A stretch of DNA of 64,000 nt from Pseudoalteromonas neustonica (GCF_001653135.1 NZ_BDDS01000001.1:665173-729172), one strand, 5' to 3'; shown: positions 1-10,504, counted from the stretch's first letter. The notes: generated by a model not told the origin, from the letters alone. Numbers and translations: made by a program.

Positions 1-51
1 TTTCAAGTGTTAACATAGTAATTCAAGTAAATAGTCAAGGACTCAAAATAA

Positions 52-1431
52 ATGGTAAATATATACAACACACTGACACGTCAAAAAGAGCAATTTAAAC
101 CAATGGTCGACGGTAAAATCGACATGTATGTGTGTGGTATCACCATTTATGATTACTGCCATATTGGTCATGCACGTACATTTGTAAGTTTTGACGTGAT
201 CGTACGTTACCTTCGCCATATTGGTTATGATTTAAAGTATGTACGTAACATCACCGATGTTGATGATAAAATTATCAAGCGCGCCAATGAAAATGGCGAA
301 GCGATTAATGATTTAACCGTACGTATGACTAAAGCAATGCATGAAGATTTTGATAGTTTAAACATGTTGCGCCCGGATGTTGAACCAACAGTAACAGGCC
401 ATATGGATGAAATTATCGAAATGGTTGAGCGCTTAGTACACAAAGGCCATGCTTATGTTGCAGCTGATGGCGATGTATTGTTTGATGTATCAACGTTTGA
501 GCAGTACGGTGCATTGTCACAACAAGACCTAACAATGCTACAAGCGGGTTCACGTGTTGAAGTTGCGCAAGATAAAGACGATCCGCTTGACTTTGTATTA
601 TGGAAAAAAGCCAAAGCGGGTGAGCCATCATGGACATCACCTTGGGGTGAGGGTCGTCCTGGTTGGCATATTGAATGTTCTGCAATGAGTTCTAAGCATT
701 TAGGTGAGCATTTTGATATTCATGGGGGTGGTTCTGATTTACAGTTTCCGCATCATGAAAATGAAATAGCACAATCATGCTGTGCAAATAACGGTAAATA
801 CGTAAATACTTGGATCCACACCGGAATGGTACAAGTTAATAAAGAGAAGATGTCTAAATCGCTCGATAACTTTTTTACGGTACGTGAAGTATTAAAACAG
901 TATGACCCTGAATCAGTGCGTTACTTTTTAATATCGGGTCACTACCGCAGCCAGTTAAACTACTCGCAAGAAAATTTAGATCAAGCGCGCTCGTCACTAG
1001 AGCGCATTTATACAGCCTTACGTGGCGTTGAGCCTATCAATTGTGATTTAGCAGGAAATGAATACGTGGCTAAATTTAGAAAAGCAATGGATGATGACTT
1101 CAATACCCCAGAGGCATTGCCAGTATTGTTTGAGCTTGCTAAAGAGCTTAACCGCGTAAAAGATAGTGAGACTGCGCAAGCAGGGCAGTTAGCATTTGTG
1201 CTGCGCAGTTTAGGTGAAGTGTTGGGTGTTGCACAGCAGACACCAGAAGCATTTTTACAAGGGGCTCAAGCAGATGATGAAGTTGCACAAATTGAAGCGT
1301 TAATCGTCAAACGCAATGATGCACGTGCCAGTAAAGATTGGGCCGCAGCGGATGAAGCGCGTGATGCGTTGAATGCACTTGGTGTAATACTAGAAGATTC
1401 AGCGGGTAAAACGACGTGGCGTAAAGCGTAA
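52..1431 (+). CDS. cysS: Cysteinyl-tRNA synthetase
   Basis: Class I aminoacyl-tRNA synthetase that charges tRNA-Cys with cysteine in the cytoplasm. The 459-residue length is normal for the family. Visible hallmarks are the zinc ligand in MYVCG near residue 28, the HIGH motif (CHIGHART), the second zinc site (WHIECSAMS and FPHHENE) and the KMSKS loop ([10 protein letters not shown]). The ATG start is preceded by an AAGGA-like ribosome binding site about 10 bases upstream. It is convergent with folD, and the region between them carries a repeat and a terminator usable from both sides. Confidence 0.98.
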   Translation: MVNIYNTLTRQKEQFKPMVDGKIDMYVCGITIYDYCHIGHARTFVSFDVIVRYLRHIGYDLKYVRNITDVDDKIIKRANENGEAINDLTVRMTKAMHEDFDSLNMLRPDVEPTVTGHMDEIIEMVERLVHKGHAYVAADGDVLFDVSTFEQYGALSQQDLTMLQAGSRVEVAQDKDDPLDFVLWKKAKAGEPSWTSPWGEGRPGWHIECSAMSSKHLGEHFDIHGGGSDLQFPHHENEIAQSCCANNGKYVNTWIHTGMVQVNKEKMSKSLDNFFTVREVLKQYDPESVRYFLISGHYRSQLNYSQENLDQARSSLERIYTALRGVEPINCDLAGNEYVAKFRKAMDDDFNTPEALPVLFELAKELNRVKDSETAQAGQLAFVLRSLGEVLGVAQQTPEAFLQGAQADDEVAQIEALIVKRNDARASKDWAAADEARDALNALGVILEDSAGKTTWRKA

Positions 1432-1445
1432 TAAGCAATTAACCG

Positions 1446-1710
1446 TATATACCCAGGTCACCTCAAGGTGCAGGATTCAGCGTTTCACAGGGGCTTAATA
1501 TCAAGGCGTTACTTCGCAATAATGGCGGTCCCTTTTAGGAGTGACAACGCAGAGTAAGTGCCTGTGAAACGCCCAACGGGTTGGTTTAAAGCGATTTATA
1601 CTGTGTTATAGATTTTGATAAGGGAATAACCATTACCTGCAATCAATGCCTTGCCTAAATCGCTTTTAATTCCAACTGAAACTCACATCTTGAGGTGACT
1701 TGGGTATATA
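1446..1710. mobile_element. MITE-like repeat with 22-base terminal inverted repeats
   Basis: A 265-base element lies between cysS and folD. Its left end (1446-1467) and right end (1689-1710) are inverted copies differing at one of 22 positions; the core reads TATATACCCA then GGTCACCTCAAG on the left. Weaker inverted similarity continues inward from both ends. No reading frame of useful length fits a protein, so it looks like a non-autonomous miniature element or a structured intergenic repeat. No transposase in the window is an obvious partner. Confidence 0.75.
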
Positions 1711-1741
1711 AAAAGGGTTGCCAATTGGCAACCCTTTTTAA
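1709..1741. terminator. Bidirectional terminator between cysS and folD
   Basis: A perfect stem, GGGTTGCC paired with GGCAACCC around a short AATT centre, is flanked by an A run on the left and a T run on the right. It can end transcription on both strands, so it serves folD on the minus strand and probably cysS read-through on the plus strand. Confidence 0.85.
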
Positions 1742-1765
1742 TATGCGATAATTTTATTTGTAGTA

Positions 1766-2620
1766 TTAACCGTGATATTTTTCGCACGCTTCCAATGTAT
1801 TTTCAATTAAGCTTGCAACCGTCATCGGACCAACACCACCAGGGACTGGCGTGATGAAATGTGCTTTTTGCTCAGCGATATCATATTGAACGTCACCCAC
1901 TAATTTACCAGTGTCTAAACGGTTGATACCTACATCGATTACGATAGCGCCTTCTTTAACCCAGTCTCCTGGAATAAACTCAGGTTTACCTACTGCGACA
2001 ACCAACAAATCAGCGCGGCGTACATGAGTTTCTAAATCTTGCGTAAATTTATGACATACAGTAGTCGTACAACCCGCCAGCAATAACTCTAATGCCATAG
2101 GGCGACCAACAATATTCGAGGCACCTACAACAACTGCATGCATTCCTTTGTATTTTACGCCCGTTGAATCAAGCAGTGTAATAATCCCTTTTGGTGTACA
2201 AGGGCGAAGAGCTGGCATTCGTTGTGCTAAACGACCGATATTGTATGGATGAAAACCATCAACGTCTTTGAGCGGCGTAATATGCTCAAGAATTTTTTCA
2301 ACATTAAGCCCTTCAGGTAAAGGTAGTTGGACTAAAATCCCATCGACTTGGGCATCGTTGTTAAGTTCATCGATTAAATCTAATAATGCTTGTTCATTTG
2401 TGTCTGCCGGTAAATCAAATGATTTTGATACAAAACCAACCTCTTCACAGGCTTTACGCTTTGAGCCTACGTAAACTTGGCTCGCTGGGTCTTGTCCTAC
2501 AAGTACAACAGCAAGGCCTGGTGCGCGTAAACCATTTGCAACACGTTCACTTACTCGTTGTGCTACTGCACTTCGTACTTGTTTAGCTATTGCCTTACCA
2601 TCGATGATGTTTGCCGTCAT
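1766..2620 (-). CDS. folD: Bifunctional methylenetetrahydrofolate dehydrogenase / methenyltetrahydrofolate cyclohydrolase
   Basis: FolD interconverts 5,10-methylene-THF, methenyl-THF and 10-formyl-THF with NADP, supplying one-carbon units for purine and formyl-methionine synthesis. The 284-residue length is standard. The family catalytic segment [10 protein letters not shown] (Tyr and Lys near residues 50-56), the VDGF..YN.G segment, the Rossmann segment [12 protein letters not shown] and the C-terminal PGGVGPMT signature are all present. It is a single gene on the minus strand ending at a bidirectional terminator. Confidence 0.98.
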   Translation of the reverse strand: MTANIIDGKAIAKQVRSAVAQRVSERVANGLRAPGLAVVLVGQDPASQVYVGSKRKACEEVGFVSKSFDLPADTNEQALLDLIDELNNDAQVDGILVQLPLPEGLNVEKILEHITPLKDVDGFHPYNIGRLAQRMPALRPCTPKGIITLLDSTGVKYKGMHAVVVGASNIVGRPMALELLLAGCTTTVCHKFTQDLETHVRRADLLVVAVGKPEFIPGDWVKEGAIVIDVGINRLDTGKLVGDVQYDIAEQKAHFITPVPGGVGPMTVASLIENTLEACEKYHG

Positions 2621-2897
2621 GGGTGACCTTTAATTGGGGTTAGTTAACTTGAAACTGATACTTAGCAAGAGTATAAACGTTTTTAATGGGGTAAACGCAG
2701 TTGGTAATAACCAATCTCATTATAGTCTTGTCTTTATTCTAGAAGCTATTTTCGCAGAAAAGCATTAAAGCGCCAAGTTGCTTTTCTTATATTCACCTTC
2801 GAATTATATAAAAGTGCTGAAATTTTAGCTTGGTTTTACAATATTTAGCCATTATGAACTAAAAGTGAGCGATTGATTTATTTTCTTAAAAAAAGGT
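2621..2897. other. Intergenic region between folD and the tRNA cluster
   Basis: AT-rich DNA without a credible gene. It must hold the folD promoter on the minus strand, but I could not single out a convincing pair of hexamers. The tRNA promoter begins at its right end. Confidence 0.6.
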
Positions 2898-2926
2898 TTG
2901 ACCTAACCCGGTCAAATCACTATTAT
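2898..2926 (+). promoter_or_regulatory. Promoter of the tRNA cluster
   Basis: TTGACC at 2898-2903 and TATTAT at 2921-2926 are separated by exactly 17 bases, a near-consensus sigma-70 promoter. A GC-rich stretch (GCACCCCG) follows the -10 box, as expected for a stable-RNA promoter under stringent control. The first tRNA starts 44 bases further on. Confidence 0.8.
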
Positions 2927-2970
2927 GCACCCCGTTGTCAACGAGGTCACTCGCTAACAATAATAGGCAT

Positions 2971-3047
2971 CGGCGATTAGCGCAGTTTGGTAGCGCACTT
3001 GGTTTGGGTCCAAGGGGTCGCAGGTTCAAATCCTGCATCGCCGACCA
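2971..3047 (+). tRNA. tRNA-Pro (anticodon TGG), copy 1
   Basis: A 77-base cloverleaf with CCA encoded. The acceptor stem CGGCGAT pairs with ATCGCCG, the anticodon loop is TTTGGGT (anticodon TGG), and the T loop is TTCAAAT. It is the first gene of the cluster, and identical sequence recurs twice downstream. Confidence 0.97.
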
Positions 3048-3097
3048 CTTTTTTAAAGTTAAAGTGTAGCAAGATTGATTTGAGTATATTCAATTCA

Positions 3098-3129
3098 GTC
3101 GCAGAATTAAAATTCTGTATCGCGACCAC
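3098..3129 (+). pseudogene. Decayed 3' end of a tRNA-Pro
   Basis: This 32-base stretch begins GTCGCAG and ends CGACCAC, matching the T arm and acceptor end of the neighbouring tRNA-Pro genes, but its T arm has changed (CAGAA paired with TTCTG). No 5' half is recognisable. It looks like the remains of a tRNA-Pro copy lost by deletion during recombination in the array. Confidence 0.6.
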
Positions 3130-3173
3130 CTCTTAATTAAAGTAGCTTATTGGTTCGCTATGAAGTTTTCGAT

Positions 3174-3250
<77 letters not shown>

Positions 3251-3273
3251 TTTGAAAACATGTAAATGCCGTG

Positions 3274-3349
3274 GTGATTGTAGCTCAGTTGGTAGAGCCC
3301 CGGATTGTGATTCCGGTTGTCGTGGGTTCGAGCCCCATCAGTCACCCCA
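3274..3349 (+). tRNA. tRNA-His (anticodon GTG)
   Basis: A 76-base cloverleaf with encoded CCA. The acceptor stem GTGATTG pairs with CAGTCAC, the discriminator base is C, and the anticodon loop contains GTG. A G at 3273 supplies the extra 5' nucleotide (G-1) that is the hallmark of histidine tRNAs. Confidence 0.97.
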
Positions 3350-3366
3350 ATTTACACAAAGAATAT

Positions 3367-3443
3367 CGGCGATTAGCGCAGTTTGGTAGCGCACTTGGTT
3401 TGGGTCCAAGGGGTCGCAGGTTCAAATCCTGCATCGCCGACCA
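3367..3443 (+). tRNA. tRNA-Pro (anticodon TGG), copy 2
   Basis: Identical in sequence to the copy at 2971-3047, including the encoded CCA. It follows the tRNA-His gene by 17 bases and is probably processed from the same transcript. Confidence 0.97.
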
Positions 3444-3516
3444 CTTTCTTTAGGAAATGGTCTTAAATTCTCAGTTTAAGTGTTCACAGAAAAATAGAAG
3501 TTAATTCTTCATATGT

Positions 3517-3593
3517 CGGCGATTAGCGCAGTTTGGTAGCGCACTTGGTTTGGGTCCAAGGGGTCGCAGGTTCAAATCCTGCATCGCCGACCA
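3517..3593 (+). tRNA. tRNA-Pro (anticodon TGG), copy 3
   Basis: Third identical tRNA-Pro copy with encoded CCA. The flanking bases after the CCA (CTTTCTTTA) match those after copy 2, which supports tandem duplication of a unit that includes the spacer. Confidence 0.97.
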
Positions 3594-4002
3594 CTTTCTT
3601 TACCTCTAAAGTTAAGTGATATTAAATTTATAATTTCTTCAAAACACAAAAAATAAAAATTCTTCATAATATATTTTATAAAACCATTTCATCATTTTTA
3701 TTCAAAAAAGCGAATGCTCTTAAAAATTGCTATCTAAAACGCCTGTTTTTTATCCTATCACCTTCTATAATGCGCTATCTAACCAAATAATTGCCCCCTA
3801 GACTCGACTATCATAAATATTAGGTTATAATGCCGCGTCTATTGTTTAACATAGTGCCCGAAGGGCAGAGCAGCATTGGTATCTTATAGTGGAGATGGGG
3901 TTGATAAGTCATTAAATGACTTTGAACGTGCCAAAACGCATAGTGATCACCGTGTTTGTAAGGAAGGCGAACAGTCGCCAAAATTGAAGATTGAGGTATA
4001 TC
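3594..4002. other. Intergenic region upstream of tig
   Basis: About 400 bases with no credible gene. The left part is very AT-rich. A TATAAT box lies at 3826-3831 with a poor -35 (CTCGAC at 3803-3808), giving a roughly 170-base leader for tig. No clear terminator follows the last tRNA. Confidence 0.5.
3803..3831 (+). promoter_or_regulatory. Candidate tig promoter
   Basis: A perfect TATAAT at 3826-3831 is followed by a GC-rich discriminator (GCCGCG). The -35 region at the correct 17-base distance is only a weak match. The call rests mainly on the -10 box and its position. Confidence 0.45.
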
Positions 4003-5307
4003 ATGCAAGTTTCTGTTGAGACGACTCAAGGCCTTGAGCGCCGTCTGACCATCACCGTTCCTGCAGAGAACGTTGAGACCGAAGTAAAAAAACGCTTACA
4101 ACAACTGTCTAAAACCCAGCGTATTGATGGTTTCCGTCCTGGTAAAGTACCAACGTCTGTAATCAACAAACGTTACGGTGGCGCAGTTCGTCAAGAAGTA
4201 GCTGGCGAAGTAATGCAACGTAATTTTTATGAAGCTATTGTAGCTGAAAAAATTAACCCAGCTGGCGCACCAACATTTGCTCCTAAAGCACTTGAAGCGG
4301 GTAAAGATTTAGAGTTTTCAGCAACATTTGAAGTTTACCCTGAAGTAGAAGTTCAAGGTTTAGACAAAATTGCTGTTGAAAAACCTGCTGTAACGGTTAC
4401 TGACGAAGATCTAGCTAACATGCTAGAAACTCTTCGTAAGCAACACGCAGATTGGGCTGACGTAGATACAGCTGCTGGCGAGAACGATCGCGTAACAGTT
4501 GACTTCGTAGGTACTATCGACGGTGAAGTATTTGAAGGCGGAAAAGCTGAAGACTTCCCATTAGAACTTGGCCAAGGTCGTATGATCCCAGGTTTTGAAG
4601 ATAATATCATAGGTAAAAAAGCAGGCGAAGAAGTTGTTGCTGATGTAACATTCCCTGATGATTACCATGCTGAAAATCTTAAAGGCAAAGCAGCTCAATT
4701 CACTATCACAGTGAAGAAAGTTGAAGCGCAAGAGCTACCTGAATTAAGCGAAGAATTCGCAACTAAATTCGGTGTAACTGAAGGCGGCGTTGACGCACTT
4801 AAAGAAGAAGTGAAAAAGAACATGACACGTGAACTTGACCAAGCGGTTAAAGCTAACGTGAAAGACCAAGCAATCAAAGGTCTTTTAGCTAACAACGAAA
4901 TCGATGTGCCTAAAGCGCTAGTAGATCAAGAAATTGATGCACTACGTCAACAAGCAGCACAACGTTTTGGTGGCGACGCTAAAAACATGCCTGAGCTTCC
5001 AGCTGAATTGTTCCACGAACAAGCTGTAACTCGCGTTAAAACTGGCCTATTATTAGGTGAAGTAATTAAAGCGAACGAGATCAAAGTTGATGATGCTAAA
5101 GTTGAAGCATTAATTGCAACAGTGGCTTCTGCATATGAAGATCCTACTGAAGTTGTAGAATATTACAAAGCAAATGATCAACTTATGCAGCAAATGCGTA
5201 ATGTAGCAATGGAAGAGCAAGCTGTTGAAGCTATTTTAGCTAAAGCAAATGTAACTGACGTTGAAAAAGCATTTGATGACATCATGAATCCACAGCAAGG
5301 TGCATAA
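4003..5307 (+). CDS. tig: Trigger factor, ribosome-associated chaperone
   Basis: Trigger factor binds the ribosome exit tunnel and folds nascent chains; it also has peptidyl-prolyl isomerase activity. The 434-residue protein has the N-terminal ribosome-docking signature GFRPGKVP (residues 43-50), a central FKBP-type domain (about residues 150-240, with [11 protein letters not shown] and MIPGFE) and a long helical C-terminal chaperone region. I chose the ATG at 4003, spaced correctly after GAGG (3993-3996), over an upstream in-frame TTG at 3991 that lies within that ribosome binding site. It heads the tig-clpP-clpX-lon quality-control cluster. Confidence 0.98.
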   Translation: MQVSVETTQGLERRLTITVPAENVETEVKKRLQQLSKTQRIDGFRPGKVPTSVINKRYGGAVRQEVAGEVMQRNFYEAIVAEKINPAGAPTFAPKALEAGKDLEFSATFEVYPEVEVQGLDKIAVEKPAVTVTDEDLANMLETLRKQHADWADVDTAAGENDRVTVDFVGTIDGEVFEGGKAEDFPLELGQGRMIPGFEDNIIGKKAGEEVVADVTFPDDYHAENLKGKAAQFTITVKKVEAQELPELSEEFATKFGVTEGGVDALKEEVKKNMTRELDQAVKANVKDQAIKGLLANNEIDVPKALVDQEIDALRQQAAQRFGGDAKNMPELPAELFHEQAVTRVKTGLLLGEVIKANEIKVDDAKVEALIATVASAYEDPTEVVEYYKANDQLMQQMRNVAMEEQAVEAILAKANVTDVEKAFDDIMNPQQGA

Positions 5308-5340
5308 TAAGTCATTGACTTAAGCCCTCGCTAACGATTA

Positions 5341-5387
5341 AATGGCTCGTGTTACACTGTATTATGCAGCGTGCCCGAGCCATTTTA
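5341..5387 (+). terminator. Hairpin after tig, possible weak terminator
   Basis: AATGGCTCG (5341-5349) pairs with CGAGCCATT (5376-5384), followed by a short T run. The loop is long (26 bases), so it may be a partial terminator or attenuator between tig and clpP. Confidence 0.4.
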
Positions 5388-5471
5388 GTTTGTGGCCTTC
5401 AATTTCGCCAAAAAATAACTATGCTTCCTTATAATAAGGATAAGTATAAGCGCATAAGGAATTAGATAAAT

Positions 5472-6089
5472 ATGAACACTGGTATTACAGATCCACTCAA
5501 TGCATTAGTACCTATGGTTGTTGAACAAACAGCGAAAGGCGAGCGCTCGTATGATATTTATTCGAGACTATTAAAAGAGCGAATCATTTTTTTAACTGGC
5601 CCGGTTGAAGACAACATGGCTAACCTAATTTTAGCGCAAATGCTATTTTTAGAGTCAGAAAACCCAGAAAAAGATATCTTTTTATATATCAATTCACCAG
5701 GCGGTTCAGTTACTGCGGGCATGGCAATTTATGACACCATGAATTTTATTAAGCCAGATGTAAGTACAATTTGTGTTGGCCAAGCGGCTAGCATGGGTGC
5801 ATTCTTATTAACAGCTGGTGCAAAAGGCAAACGCTATTGTTTACCTAATTCACGGGTAATGATCCACCAACCATTAGGCGGTTTCCAAGGTCAAGCATCA
5901 GACTTTGAAATACACGCCAAAGAAATCCTGTCTATTAAAGACAAATTAAACCGTTTAATGGCAGAGCATACTGGCCAACCATTAGATGTGATTTCAAAAG
6001 ATACCGACCGTGATAACTTTATGAGTGCAGCCCAAGCTGTTGATTATGGTTTAGTTGACGCCGTATTTACTAATCGCGAGAGCAAGTAA
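5472..6089 (+). CDS. clpP: ATP-dependent Clp protease proteolytic subunit
   Basis: ClpP forms the tetradecameric serine-protease chamber that degrades proteins unfolded by ClpX or ClpA. The 205-residue protein contains the catalytic triad Ser107 (AASMGA), His132 (MIHQPLGG) and Asp181 (DTDRD), and a short N-terminal segment likely removed by self-processing. AAGGA lies about 11 bases before the ATG, and a TATAAT box at 5430-5435 suggests its own promoter. clpX follows after 134 bases. Confidence 0.98.
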   Translation: MNTGITDPLNALVPMVVEQTAKGERSYDIYSRLLKERIIFLTGPVEDNMANLILAQMLFLESENPEKDIFLYINSPGGSVTAGMAIYDTMNFIKPDVSTICVGQAASMGAFLLTAGAKGKRYCLPNSRVMIHQPLGGFQGQASDFEIHAKEILSIKDKLNRLMAEHTGQPLDVISKDTDRDNFMSAAQAVDYGLVDAVFTNRESK

Positions 6090-6095
6090 TTACAC

Positions 6096-6124
6096 AAGCT
6101 AGTAGTTAATTGTTACTAGCTTTG
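6096..6124 (+). terminator. Hairpin between clpP and clpX
   Basis: AAGCTAGTA (6096-6104) pairs perfectly with TACTAGCTT (6114-6122). The following T tract is interrupted (TGTCCTTT), so termination may be incomplete and allow read-through into clpX. A TATAAT at 6147-6152 may restart transcription. Confidence 0.45.
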
Positions 6125-6223
6125 TCCTTTACTATGTGAAAACCAATATAATTTGGTATAGTTGAGCGTATTGAAATAGCTGCTAAGTAGTTTGGCAGCC
6201 AACGTATAAGATGAGGTAGCTGA

Positions 6224-7507
6224 ATGTCTGACACTCCTACAGACGGCGACAAAAGTAATAAATTGTTATACTGCTCTTTTTGTGGCAAAAGCCAACACGA
6301 AGTTCGTAAGCTAATTGCAGGTCCTTCAGTATACATTTGTGATGAATGTGTAGAGCTGTGTAACGATATCATCAGGGAAGAAATCAAAGACATTGCGCCT
6401 AAGCACAACACGTCTGATAAACTACCTGCACCAAAAGAAATTCGTAATCACTTAGATGATTATGTAATTGGTCAAGATCACGCTAAAAAAGTACTTTCTG
6501 TAGCGGTTTATAATCATTACAAACGCTTGCGTAATCAAAATGGTAAATCTGATATTGAGTTAGGCAAAAGTAATATTCTACTAATTGGCCCAACGGGTAG
6601 TGGTAAAACATTATTAGCCGAAACACTTGCACGCTTATTAGATGTGCCATTTACGATGGCAGATGCAACAACACTAACTGAAGCCGGTTATGTAGGTGAA
6701 GATGTTGAAAACATCATCCAAAAGCTATTACAAAAGTGCGATTACGATGTAGAAAAAGCCCAGCGCGGTATTGTTTACATTGATGAAATTGATAAGATTT
6801 CACGTAAATCGGATAATCCTTCGATTACACGCGATGTATCGGGTGAAGGCGTGCAGCAAGCATTGCTTAAATTAATTGAAGGTACAGTTGCATCGGTTCC
6901 ACCACAAGGCGGGCGCAAACACCCACAGCAAGAATTTTTACAGGTCGATACCTCTAAAATCTTATTTATCTGTGGTGGTGCATTCTCTGGCCTTGATAAA
7001 GTAATTGAGCAGCGAAGCCAGAAAAATACTGGTATCGGTTTTGGCGTACAAGTCAAAGAATCAGCGGCGAGTCGTTCTTTAAGTGAAACATTTAAAGATG
7101 TTGAACCTGAAGATTTAGTAAAGTATGGTTTAATTCCAGAGTTTATTGGCCGCTTACCAGTGGTTGCAACGTTAACTGAATTAGATGAGTCGGCTTTAGT
7201 ACAAATTCTAAATGAGCCTAAAAACGCCTTAACTAAACAGTACGGCGCATTATTTGGTATGGAAGACGTTGAACTTGAGTTTCGTGATGATGCGCTTCGC
7301 GCTATTGCCCACAAAGCAATGGAGCGTAAAACGGGTGCACGTGGTCTTCGCTCAATTGTTGAGGCTGTATTACTTGATACCATGTACGAACTCCCATCAA
7401 TGGAAGATGTTAGCAAAGTAGTGATTGATGAAACCGTTATTAAAGGTGAATCAGATCCTATTTTGATCTATCAAAGCGCGACTCAAGATAAAGTGGCCGC
7501 AGAGTAA
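6224..7507 (+). CDS. clpX: ATP-dependent Clp protease ATP-binding subunit ClpX
   Basis: ClpX is the AAA+ unfoldase that recognises tagged substrates and feeds them into ClpP. The 427-residue protein opens with the zinc-binding domain (Cys17, Cys20, Cys39, Cys42), followed by Walker A GPTGSGKT, the pore loop GYVG, Walker B (VYIDEID) and the C-terminal AAA+ small domain ([10 protein letters not shown]). It lies directly downstream of clpP, as in most gammaproteobacteria. Confidence 0.98.
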   Translation: MSDTPTDGDKSNKLLYCSFCGKSQHEVRKLIAGPSVYICDECVELCNDIIREEIKDIAPKHNTSDKLPAPKEIRNHLDDYVIGQDHAKKVLSVAVYNHYKRLRNQNGKSDIELGKSNILLIGPTGSGKTLLAETLARLLDVPFTMADATTLTEAGYVGEDVENIIQKLLQKCDYDVEKAQRGIVYIDEIDKISRKSDNPSITRDVSGEGVQQALLKLIEGTVASVPPQGGRKHPQQEFLQVDTSKILFICGGAFSGLDKVIEQRSQKNTGIGFGVQVKESAASRSLSETFKDVEPEDLVKYGLIPEFIGRLPVVATLTELDESALVQILNEPKNALTKQYGALFGMEDVELEFRDDALRAIAHKAMERKTGARGLRSIVEAVLLDTMYELPSMEDVSKVVIDETVIKGESDPILIYQSATQDKVAAE

Positions 7508-7524
7508 TATATACTCACTTTGAT

Positions 7525-7552
7525 AAAAAAGGAGCCTTAGGCTCCTTTTTTT
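7525..7552 (+). terminator. Terminator after clpX
   Basis: GGAGCC-TTA-GGCTCC followed by seven T residues, preceded by an A run. A typical intrinsic terminator separating clpX from lon. Confidence 0.9.
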
Positions 7553-7582
7553 ATAATTTATTTAATCCAATTACGTAAAATT

Positions 7583-7611
7583 GTTGAACTTTACTTAGGT
7601 TATCCCCATAT
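7583..7611 (+). promoter_or_regulatory. Heat-shock (sigma-32) type promoter of lon
   Basis: GTTGAA at 7583-7588 and CCCCATAT at 7604-7611 are separated by 15 bases. This matches the RpoH consensus (CTTGAA, then CCCCAT-T), including the diagnostic CCCC start of the -10 element. It sits 45 bases before the lon start, as expected for a heat-shock protease gene. Confidence 0.8.
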
Positions 7612-7655
7612 ACTTGAGTAATCTTTAAAATAAATGAAGAGCGAAGAGAAAAATA

Positions 7656-10016
7656 ATGACGCTTGAGAGAACAGATCGAGTCGAAATCCCAGTGTTAGCA
7701 CTGCGCGATGTCGTGGTATATCCGCACATGGTGATCCCGCTTTTTGTAGGCCGTGAAAAATCAATAAAATGCCTTGAAGCGGCAATGGATAAAGACAAAC
7801 AAATTTTCCTTGTTGCGCAAAAAGACGCAACAGTCGATGAACCAGAACAAGATGATATTTATCGTGTAGGTACTATTGCCACCGTACTTCAATTACTAAA
7901 ATTACCAGATGGTACAGTAAAGGTATTGGTAGAAGGTACGCAACGAGCAAAGCTTGAAAGCTTCATTGAAAATGAAGACTTCTTTGTTGCTAACGCGCAG
8001 TTTATTAGCTCTGAGGAAATCGATGAGCAAGAGCAAGATATTTTCATCAGCAGCGCAATAAGTCAGTTTGAAGGCTATGTAAAGCTCAATAAAAAAATCC
8101 CACCAGAGGTATTAACATCAGTCAGTGGGATTGATGAAGCGCCACGCCTTGCTGATACGATGGCAGCACACATGCCGCTTAAGGTGCCAGAAAAGCAAAA
8201 AGTACTTGAGATTGCCAGTGTAACGGAACGTCTTGAATATTTAATGGCGTTGATGGAAGGTGAAATCGATTTATTGCAAATTGAGAAGAAAATTCGTACC
8301 CGCGTTAAAAAGCAGATGGAAAAATCGCAGCGTGAGTACTACCTCAATGAGCAAATGAAAGCCATCCAAAAAGAATTGGGTGAACTTGATGATGTACCAG
8401 ATGAATTCGAAGCGTTGAAAAAACGTATTGAAGAGTCGGGTATGAGCACTGATGCACAAGAAAAAGCAAATTCAGAGCTTGCCAAGCTAAAAATGATGTC
8501 ACCAATGTCGGCAGAAGCGACAGTCGTGCGTTCATACATAGATACATTAATTAATGTACCGTGGAAAAAACGCTCAAAAGTGAAAAAAGATTTAGCTGGT
8601 GCGCAAAAAATCCTTGATAGCGATCACCACGGTCTTGATAAAGTAAAAGAGCGTATTATTGAATATCTTGCGGTTCAGCAACGTACTAATAAACTAAAAG
8701 GGCCAATTTTATGTTTAGTAGGGCCTCCAGGTGTTGGTAAAACGTCATTAGGCCAATCGATTGCACGCTCTACGGGTCGTAAGTACATACGTATGGCGCT
8801 GGGTGGCGTACGCGACGAAGCTGAAATTCGTGGTCATCGCCGTACTTATATTGGCTCAATGCCAGGTAAGCTAATCCAAAATATGAGTAAAGTGGGTGTT
8901 AAAAATCCATTATTCTTATTAGATGAAATTGACAAAATGTCTTCGGATATGCGTGGTGATCCAGCATCGGCTTTATTAGAAGTACTCGATCCTGAGCAAA
9001 ATAGTCATTTTGCTGATCATTACTTAGAAGTTGATTACGATTTGTCGGATGTAATGTTTGTTGCAACATCTAACAGCTTTAACATTCCTGGCCCATTATT
9101 AGATCGGATGGAAGTTATTCGTTTGTCGGGTTACACCGAAGATGAAAAGCTAAATATTGCAAAAGAGCATTTAATTGTTAAGCAAGTTAAACGCAATGGC
9201 TTAAAAGACGACGAACTTGTTTTAGAAGACAGCGCTATAATTGGCATTATTCGCTATTATACCCGCGAAGCTGGCGTACGTAATTTAGAGCGCGAAATAT
9301 CTAAGTTATGTCGCAAAGCCGTTAAGAATATCTTGCTTGAAAAAGGCACTAAAACCGTCACTATCAATGCACAGAACCTTGAAGATTTCTTAGGTGTACA
9401 ACGCTTTGATTACGGTAAAGCAGAAGACGGCGATCGTATTGGTCAAGTAACAGGCCTTGCTTGGACTGAAGTAGGTGGTGATTTACTGACGATCGAATGT
9501 GCTGCGATGCCAGGTAAAGGGAAGCTAAGTTACACCGGTTCACTTGGCGATGTCATGCAAGAGTCGATTCAAGCTGCTATGACTGTTGTGCGTAATCGTG
9601 CAGATGAATTTCGAATTAACAGTGATTTTTATGAAAAACGTGACATTCATGTACATGTGCCTGAGGGAGCAACACCAAAAGATGGACCAAGTGCAGGTGC
9701 TGCTATGGTAACTGGTTTGGTTTCAAGTCTTACGGGTAATCCTGTTCGTGCTGATGTTGCAATGACGGGTGAAATTACGTTGCGTGGTGAAGTATTACCA
9801 ATAGGTGGCTTAAAAGAGAAGTTACTAGCGGCCCACCGAGGTGGTATTAAAACCGTTATTATTCCAAAAATTAACGAACGTGACTTAAAAGAGATCCCTG
9901 ACAACGTATTGGCAGGCCTTGATATTCACCCTGTTACTTGGATTGATGAGGTTTTAAAACTTGCTTTAGTACACCCAGTTGAGAGTTTTTCAGTCGAAAC
10001 ACCAAAAAACCAGTAA
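7656..10016 (+). CDS. lon: ATP-dependent protease La (LonA)
   Basis: Lon is a cytoplasmic AAA+ serine protease for misfolded and short-lived regulatory proteins. The 786-residue protein has the N-terminal substrate-binding domain, a coiled-coil stretch, Walker A GPPGVGKT, Walker B ([10 protein letters not shown]) and a C-terminal protease domain with the Ser679/Lys722 dyad (GPSAGAA and [14 protein letters not shown]), the same numbering as in E. coli. A sigma-32-like promoter lies just upstream, and hupB follows, a conserved order. Confidence 0.98.
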   Translation: MTLERTDRVEIPVLALRDVVVYPHMVIPLFVGREKSIKCLEAAMDKDKQIFLVAQKDATVDEPEQDDIYRVGTIATVLQLLKLPDGTVKVLVEGTQRAKLESFIENEDFFVANAQFISSEEIDEQEQDIFISSAISQFEGYVKLNKKIPPEVLTSVSGIDEAPRLADTMAAHMPLKVPEKQKVLEIASVTERLEYLMALMEGEIDLLQIEKKIRTRVKKQMEKSQREYYLNEQMKAIQKELGELDDVPDEFEALKKRIEESGMSTDAQEKANSELAKLKMMSPMSAEATVVRSYIDTLINVPWKKRSKVKKDLAGAQKILDSDHHGLDKVKERIIEYLAVQQRTNKLKGPILCLVGPPGVGKTSLGQSIARSTGRKYIRMALGGVRDEAEIRGHRRTYIGSMPGKLIQNMSKVGVKNPLFLLDEIDKMSSDMRGDPASALLEVLDPEQNSHFADHYLEVDYDLSDVMFVATSNSFNIPGPLLDRMEVIRLSGYTEDEKLNIAKEHLIVKQVKRNGLKDDELVLEDSAIIGIIRYYTREAGVRNLEREISKLCRKAVKNILLEKGTKTVTINAQNLEDFLGVQRFDYGKAEDGDRIGQVTGLAWTEVGGDLLTIECAAMPGKGKLSYTGSLGDVMQESIQAAMTVVRNRADEFRINSDFYEKRDIHVHVPEGATPKDGPSAGAAMVTGLVSSLTGNPVRADVAMTGEITLRGEVLPIGGLKEKLLAAHRGGIKTVIIPKINERDLKEIPDNVLAGLDIHPVTWIDEVLKLALVHPVESFSVETPKNQ

Positions 10017-10086
10017 AAAAGCGAAAAAAAGTGCTTGAAAGGGCTTTTCAAATCTAGATGGTATGATAAGTTAAGCACTGGTTTTC

Positions 10087-10115
10087 AAGCCTAGGCCTTA
10101 TGTGGCCTAGGCTGA
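10087..10115. other. Perfect hairpin between lon and hupB
   Basis: AGCCTAGGCC (10088-10097) pairs with GGCCTAGGCT (10104-10113) around a six-base loop, and a bulge lets the stem extend further. No T run follows on the plus strand, so it is not a standard terminator. It could stabilise the lon 3' end or bind a protein. Confidence 0.6.
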
Positions 10116-10228
10116 AGAAAAAATACAATCGTATGAGCATGAAAAAGTTTGCTCTAAAATTTTCAAAATAGTGATGTTAGTTTAAAAAACAATCGCTCTT
10201 GATAATAACAATGAAAGAGGATGATATT

Positions 10229-10504
10229 GTGAATAAATCTCAATTAATCGATCAAATCGCAGCTGACGCTGACATTTCTAAAGCGGCTGCGGGTCGTGCA
10301 CTAGATTCATTCATCGAGTCTGTTTCAGGCGCTCTTAAAGATGGCGATTCAGTTGCTCTAGTTGGTTTCGGTACTTTCTCAGTACGCGATCGTGCCGCTC
10401 GTTCAGGCCGCAACCCACAAACTGGCGAAACAATTCAAATCGCTGCAGCGACTATTCCAGCTTTCAAAGCTGGTAAAGCGCTAAAAGATGCATGTAATAG
10501 CTAA
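10229..10504 (+). CDS. hupB: DNA-binding protein HU-beta
   Basis: HU is a small nucleoid protein that bends DNA. The 91-residue sequence starts [10 protein letters not shown] and carries the GFGTF segment and the DNA-binding arm with RSGRNPQTG, all typical of HU. I chose the GTG at 10229, preceded by GAGG at 10217-10220; a longer in-frame start upstream would add ten residues absent from the family. It sits between lon and ppiD. Confidence 0.95.
   Translation: MNKSQLIDQIAADADISKAAAGRALDSFIESVSGALKDGDSVALVGFGTFSVRDRAARSGRNPQTGETIQIAAATIPAFKAGKALKDACNS

Noticed and set aside
6775..7416. A 213-codon frame antisense to clpX
   Set aside because: clpX is clearly real and conserved; long antisense frames arise from codon bias.
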